Shown piece after piece: positions 63,116-64,000 of a stretch of DNA of 64,000 nt. Positions within the stretch are counted from its first letter, which is position 1. The number at the start of each line of letters is the position of its first letter. Origin of the DNA: Chara braunii (Eukaryota; Streptophyta; Charophyceae; Charales; Characeae); NCBI GenBank assembly GCA_003427395.1, contig BFEA01000024.1, positions 500,044 through 564,043 on the forward strand, given 5' to 3'. The notes beneath the pieces were generated by a model, which had not been told where the DNA came from, ran no database searches, and was given only the letters and a program-made list of their open reading frames with translations. The position numbers were made by a program, and so were the translations under genes.

Positions 63116-64000
63116 TCACCCCTCGCGCTAGGCAGGTAGTCTCGCTGATCCTTGACAAGCGTCCGTTCTCGATACTTTCTTGTGTTTGCAGGAAATTGCT
63201 CCTTCCAATACTCAAGCAGTCCAAGGGATTCGTTGAGAATTAATCTTCCTTCATGCGTAGGCCAAGCGTCCTCCTTGGGCCACGCATCCATTTCCTAGAT
63301 GTGGAGTCTAGCGGCATCGATGAGACAAAGAACTCACCCCTCGACTTAGGCCTGTTGACTAACTCACGTGGCCCTTATTGCTTCACTAGGGCACCCTTGG
63401 TTCTCGGCCTCTTGCCGATCTGAGTGCTTACATCCTACACACTTCGCACTTAGTCAGCCATCCGCATTTTTGTTCCAACACTTCTCTAAACGCCCCTAAG
63501 TCTTTTCAGGGCCCCGTCCACACACTCACGTGGCTTAGTGGTCCATTCGTCCATCCAACACTTTTGCCAACATCCAATCATTCGTACCCCATTTTCTTTC
63601 ATAGGGGAACATCATACGACAAAAGTTCATCCATGGGCGAGGAATACGTTCACAACCCATTTTTGCTTCTTTCCTTTCGCCACCTGGTCTCACCAGGCGC
63701 CGTCCTTCTCAGGGCACCTTAGAGAGCTACTCACCTGCACACTCAATGCAGTATACAAACAAGCACAACCCCCATTTGAGGTCAACACATTATCCTTCCC
63801 GCATGTCTATTTTCTTTATCCTTTGGTTCTTTCTCTGTCCTTTCCTTTCCTTCTCCATGCAATTGTCTTCTCATCCTCATGGATTCATGGTGTTGGTCGA
63901 GTCCACTGACCTTATCTCAACCAACAAGTCTTTTCAACCCTCAGGGCCCCTTCAATCCTCAAGTTCCCCCGATTCTCAAGTCCTTTGAACCCTCAGTCCT
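63116..64000. other. unassigned right end
   Basis: No recognised gene. A minus-strand frame at 63291-63073 (LGLLEYWKEQFPANTRKYRE) and a plus-strand frame at 63538-63909 have no recognisable domain. The last ~70 bases repeat TCAA/CCTCA-rich phrases. Confidence 0.4.

Noticed and set aside
63538-63909. 123-codon open frame near the right end
   Set aside because: Composition follows the surrounding pyrimidine-rich DNA and no domain is recognisable.

Overview
The window is eukaryotic, repeat-dominated DNA. There is no bacterial gene organisation, and I could not support a single ordinary host gene. Almost every coding signal belongs to a transposable element, and the space between is filled with very long microsatellites ((CA)n, (CT)n, (TA)n, (TTC)n), a ~90 bp satellite and several N gaps. 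The element set is Helitron, chromodomain-type Ty3/gypsy, plant-like L1 LINE and Penelope-like elements with an N-terminal GIY-YIG nuclease. Permuted Penelope elements of that kind are known from green algae and some other lineages. Together this suggests a large green-lineage genome, and a charophyte such as Chara would fit, but that is inference and not proven by the sequence.

Layout. 1-3.4 kb: microsatellites plus a cluster of short repeats carrying hammerhead-ribozyme cores next to (TA)n tracts. 3.4-8.1 kb: a decayed Helitron on the minus strand (HUH Rep plus PIF1-like helicase). 8.1-14.2 kb: Penelope-like element copy A on the minus strand, with an upstream hammerhead. 14.2-17.8 kb: low-complexity DNA, a foldback and another hammerhead repeat. 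17.8-26.4 kb: a Ty3/gypsy chromovirus-like element (gypsy1) with its 3' LTR and a fragment of a related element (gypsy3). 26.4-36.65 kb: a second Ty3/gypsy family (gypsy2, minus strand) with two LTRs, a tRNA-iMet-like primer site and an extra integrase piece. 36.65-42.5 kb: a second copy of the gypsy1/LTR/gypsy3 block, about 4.6 kb of which is identical down to its N positions. 42.5-46.8 kb: unassigned, with decayed tandem repeats and hairpins. 46.8-63.1 kb: a ~90 bp satellite interrupted by Penelope-like copy B (nearly intact), a ~1.2 kb insertion, a ~200 bp MITE and a ~7.1 kb LINE. 63.1-64 kb: unassigned.

The most interesting material is the Penelope system. Copy B has ~700 bp direct repeats (pseudo-LTRs), each carrying a hammerhead ribozyme in the coding sense. 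It encodes a zinc-knuckle/coiled-coil/SAP-like first ORF, then GIY-YIG nuclease, a linker with a Cys/His cluster and a reverse transcriptase whose catalytic motif reads R-L-M-D-D. Copy A has the same domain order. Separately, seven short repeats carry the same general ribozyme fold with a minimal stem III, and two of them show a compensatory base-pair change. They look like a retrozyme-like family. All structures were read by eye; no folding, alignment or database search was run.
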